Source of the DNA: JSC-12 sp033764965
Lineage (GTDB): Bacteria; Cyanobacteriota; Cyanobacteriia; Leptolyngbyales; Leptolyngbyaceae
Length of the DNA stretch: 64,000 bases
Direction: 5' to 3'
Assembly (NCBI GenBank): GCA_033764965.1
Contig: JANRIN010000154.1
Coordinates: forward strand, 31,504-95,503
Notes under the pieces: generated by a model
Told to the model about the DNA's origin: nothing
Seen by the model: only the letters and a program-made list of their open reading frames with translations
The model's database searches: none
Position numbers and translations under genes: made by a program
Part shown: positions 62,424-64,000 of the stretch, in pieces
How positions within the stretch are numbered: the first letter of the stretch is position 1
Layout: each line of letters starts with the position of its first letter

Positions 62424-63698
62424 GTGAGCCTAGACGCACTACTTCAAACCCCATCCACTTTTAGCCCATCGAGTTATCCCGTTACACCCTTCACCCCAGA
62501 AGAGTTTGACGAGTACGTTATGAAAACCTATGCCCGCTATCCGATTACATTGGAGCGAGGTGAAGGATGCCGAGTGTGGGATGCTGAGGGGCGCGAATAT
62601 CTAGACTTTGTGGCGGGAATTGCCACCTGCACTCTGGGTCATGCTCATCCCGTCATGGTGGAAGCGGTCACCAAGCAAATTCAAACGTTGCACCATGTTT
62701 CCAACCTCTACTACACCACCGCTCAAGGTGAGTTGGCTAAGTGGCTGGTGGAGCATTCTTGCGCCGATCGGGTTTTCTTCTGCAACTCTGGAGCCGAAGC
62801 CAACGAGGGCGCAATTAAATTAGCCCGAAAGTATGCCCACGATGTGCGGGGTATCGCCGATCCCGTCATCCTCACTGCCCATGCCAGTTTTCACGGGCGC
62901 ACCCTGGCAACCATCACCGCCACCGGACAGCCCAAGTATCAAAAAGGTTTCAGTCCGCTGGTTCCAGGCTTCCATTATGTGCCTTACAACGACATTGCCG
63001 CCTTGGAGCAAGCGATCGCTGAACTTGACCAAAATCAGCCCCGCGTTGCCGCCATTTTGCTGGAAGCGTTGCAAGGGGAGGGAGGCGTTCGCCCTGGAGA
63101 GACGGCATACTTCCAGCGGATTCGCCAAATTTGCGATGAGAAAGGTATTTTGCTGATTTGTGATGAAGTTCAGGTCGGCATGGGGCGCTCTGGCAAACTG
63201 TGGGGCTACGAGAACCACGGCATCGAACCGGATATCTTCACATCTGCGAAAGGGTTAGGCGGCGGCATTCCGATCGGTGCCATGCTGTGTAAAGCCTCTT
63301 GCAATGTTTTCCAGCCGGGCGACCATGCCAGCACGTTTGGAGGGAATCCCTTTGCCACCGCGATCGCCTTAGCCGTGTGCAAAACGATCGAACAAGAAAA
63401 TCTGCTGCAAAACGTGCAGGAGCGTGGGGAACAGTTAAGATCTGGTCTTCAAGCGATCGCTCAACGCTATCCCGACAAAGTTGCCGACGTGCGGGGTTGG
63501 GGCTTGATCAGTGGCTTAGAACTCCAGGCAGACATTGACCTGACCTCGGCTCAAGTGGTGCAATCCGCCATCAATCAAGGCGTGCTTCTAGTTCCTGCCG
63601 GACCGAAGGTTGTCCGCTTCGTCCCACCATTGATTGTGAAGGCGGCTGAGATCGACCAGGCATTGGGAGCGATCGACCAAGCTTTGGCGACTTTGTAG
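62424..63698 (+). CDS. argD: acetylornithine aminotransferase
   Basis: 424 residues. PLP enzyme making N-acetylornithine from N-acetylglutamate semialdehyde in arginine synthesis. Family motifs are RVWDAEGREYLDFVAGIATC, FFCNSGAEANEGAIKLARKY, ASFHGRT, LLICDEVQVGMGRSGKLWGY, the Schiff-base Lys276 in TSAKGLGGGIPIGA, and HASTFGGNPFA. The start is GTG at 62424 with GAGGAAG upstream. The close relatives GabT and ornithine aminotransferase are less likely from these motifs. Confidence 0.94.
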   Translation: MSLDALLQTPSTFSPSSYPVTPFTPEEFDEYVMKTYARYPITLERGEGCRVWDAEGREYLDFVAGIATCTLGHAHPVMVEAVTKQIQTLHHVSNLYYTTAQGELAKWLVEHSCADRVFFCNSGAEANEGAIKLARKYAHDVRGIADPVILTAHASFHGRTLATITATGQPKYQKGFSPLVPGFHYVPYNDIAALEQAIAELDQNQPRVAAILLEALQGEGGVRPGETAYFQRIRQICDEKGILLICDEVQVGMGRSGKLWGYENHGIEPDIFTSAKGLGGGIPIGAMLCKASCNVFQPGDHASTFGGNPFATAIALAVCKTIEQENLLQNVQERGEQLRSGLQAIAQRYPDKVADVRGWGLISGLELQADIDLTSAQVVQSAINQGVLLVPAGPKVVRFVPPLIVKAAEIDQALGAIDQALATL

Positions 63699-63708
63699 AG
63701 AAGTGAGT

Positions 63709-63812
63709 GGGTAGATGGGTAGGTGGGTAGATGGGTAAACGAGTAGGTGGGTAGGTGGGTAAACGAGTAGGTGGGTAGATGGGTAGATGGGTAGATGGGT
63801 AGATGACTAAGT
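63709..63812. repeat. octamer tandem array (GGGTAGAT/GGGTAGGT/GGGTAAAC)
   Basis: Thirteen consecutive 8-base units: mainly GGGTAGAT and GGGTAGGT, with variants GGGTAAAC and GAGTAGGT that alternate in a larger pattern, and a final GACTAAGT. It begins 10 bases after the argD stop. Complementary ACTCACCCGCTCACTCACCC lies at 63837-63858, so a large hairpin is possible. Confidence 0.9.
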
Positions 63813-63942
63813 TTTACCTGATGAGATCCCTTCTCCACTCACCCGCTCACTCACCCACTCCCAGGGCAAACGCATCTAAATTATGGGAAGGGAGCGAGTG
63901 AGATACTGGTTTAACCCATGTATCCATATCGCTGATTGCCCC

Positions 63943-64000
63943 ATGACTTCACCGACTGCAACGCTATTAGAGCATTTTACGAACTTAGAAGACCCCCGAG
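63943..64000 (+). mobile_element. 5' end of an ISAs1-like transposase gene (cut by the window)
   Basis: The frame from the ATG at 63943 reads MTSPTATLLEHFTNLEDPR, which matches the start of ISAs1-type (DDE_Tnp_1-associated) transposases (LLEHFxxLxDPR). Only 19 residues are visible. CAGGGCAAACGCATC at 63862-63876 could be the left inverted repeat of the element; the right end is outside the window. Confidence 0.65.

Noticed and set aside
63709..63812. Possible CRISPR array
   Set aside because: Units are 8 bases, contiguous and without spacers; no cas gene is present.

Overview
The window is cyanobacterial chromosome. The HIP1-type octamer GCGATCGC recurs every few hundred bases. Recognisable cyanobacterial genes include rbcR, a CcaA-type carbonic anhydrase, a phycobilisome-like protein, a ycf35/DUF1257 gene, DUF3318, DUF2555 and DUF2997 genes, Ser/Thr kinases and Uma2 genes. 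The dispersed palindromes and short tandem repeats are typical of filamentous Leptolyngbya/Oscillatoriales-like strains; that placement is inference.

Layout. 1-4.8 kb (minus): 5' part of alaS, a bilin-less phycobilisome-like protein, a [2Fe-2S] ferredoxin and a Roadblock-like protein. 5-16 kb (plus): rbcR, a membrane Ser/Thr kinase, a PstS-like binding protein, a fused double-ATPase of a peptide importer, a PQQ-type sugar dehydrogenase and a large multidomain subtilase, meeting ccaA at its 3' end. 17.2-37.7 kb: the most interesting part. 37.7-46 kb: small accessory genes (Imm35-like, Uma2, pentapeptide repeats, HicBA), then a surface/transport group (CNT transporter, polysaccharide deacetylase, GT2, DUF2079). 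47.6-52.9 kb: tRNA-Phe, coaBC, an esterase, purH. 52.9-64 kb: a decayed nuclease gene, TPR, YihY and DUF2231 genes, a MITE, the ferredoxin/ycf35/DUF2997 trio, a saccharopine-dehydrogenase-like gene, a second kinase, argD and the start of an ISAs1-like transposase.

The core result is an apparently complete N-methylglutamate (NMG) pathway for methylamine use, all on the minus strand: mgdA, a GNAT gene, mgdB, mgdC, mgdD, an ankyrin gene, gmaS, mgsA, mgsB and, 8.6 kb further on, mgsC. A divergent XRE-cupin regulator heads the set. GmaS would make gamma-glutamylmethylamide, MgsABC would turn it into NMG, and MgdABCD would oxidise NMG to glutamate plus a one-carbon unit. The characterised examples that I know are proteobacterial.

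The 8.6 kb between mgsB and mgsC holds two unrelated modules. One is a tight operon of a lipoxygenase, a CYP74-like P450 and an unknown 193-aa protein, which looks like a bacterial oxylipin pathway. The other is a MACPF pore-forming protein with a partner that shares its N-terminal domain, a 75-aa protein, and a divergent stand-alone helix-turn-helix of the type found in vWA-MoxR-associated proteins. Copies of one dispersed palindrome lie near the module borders, suggesting how the region was assembled.
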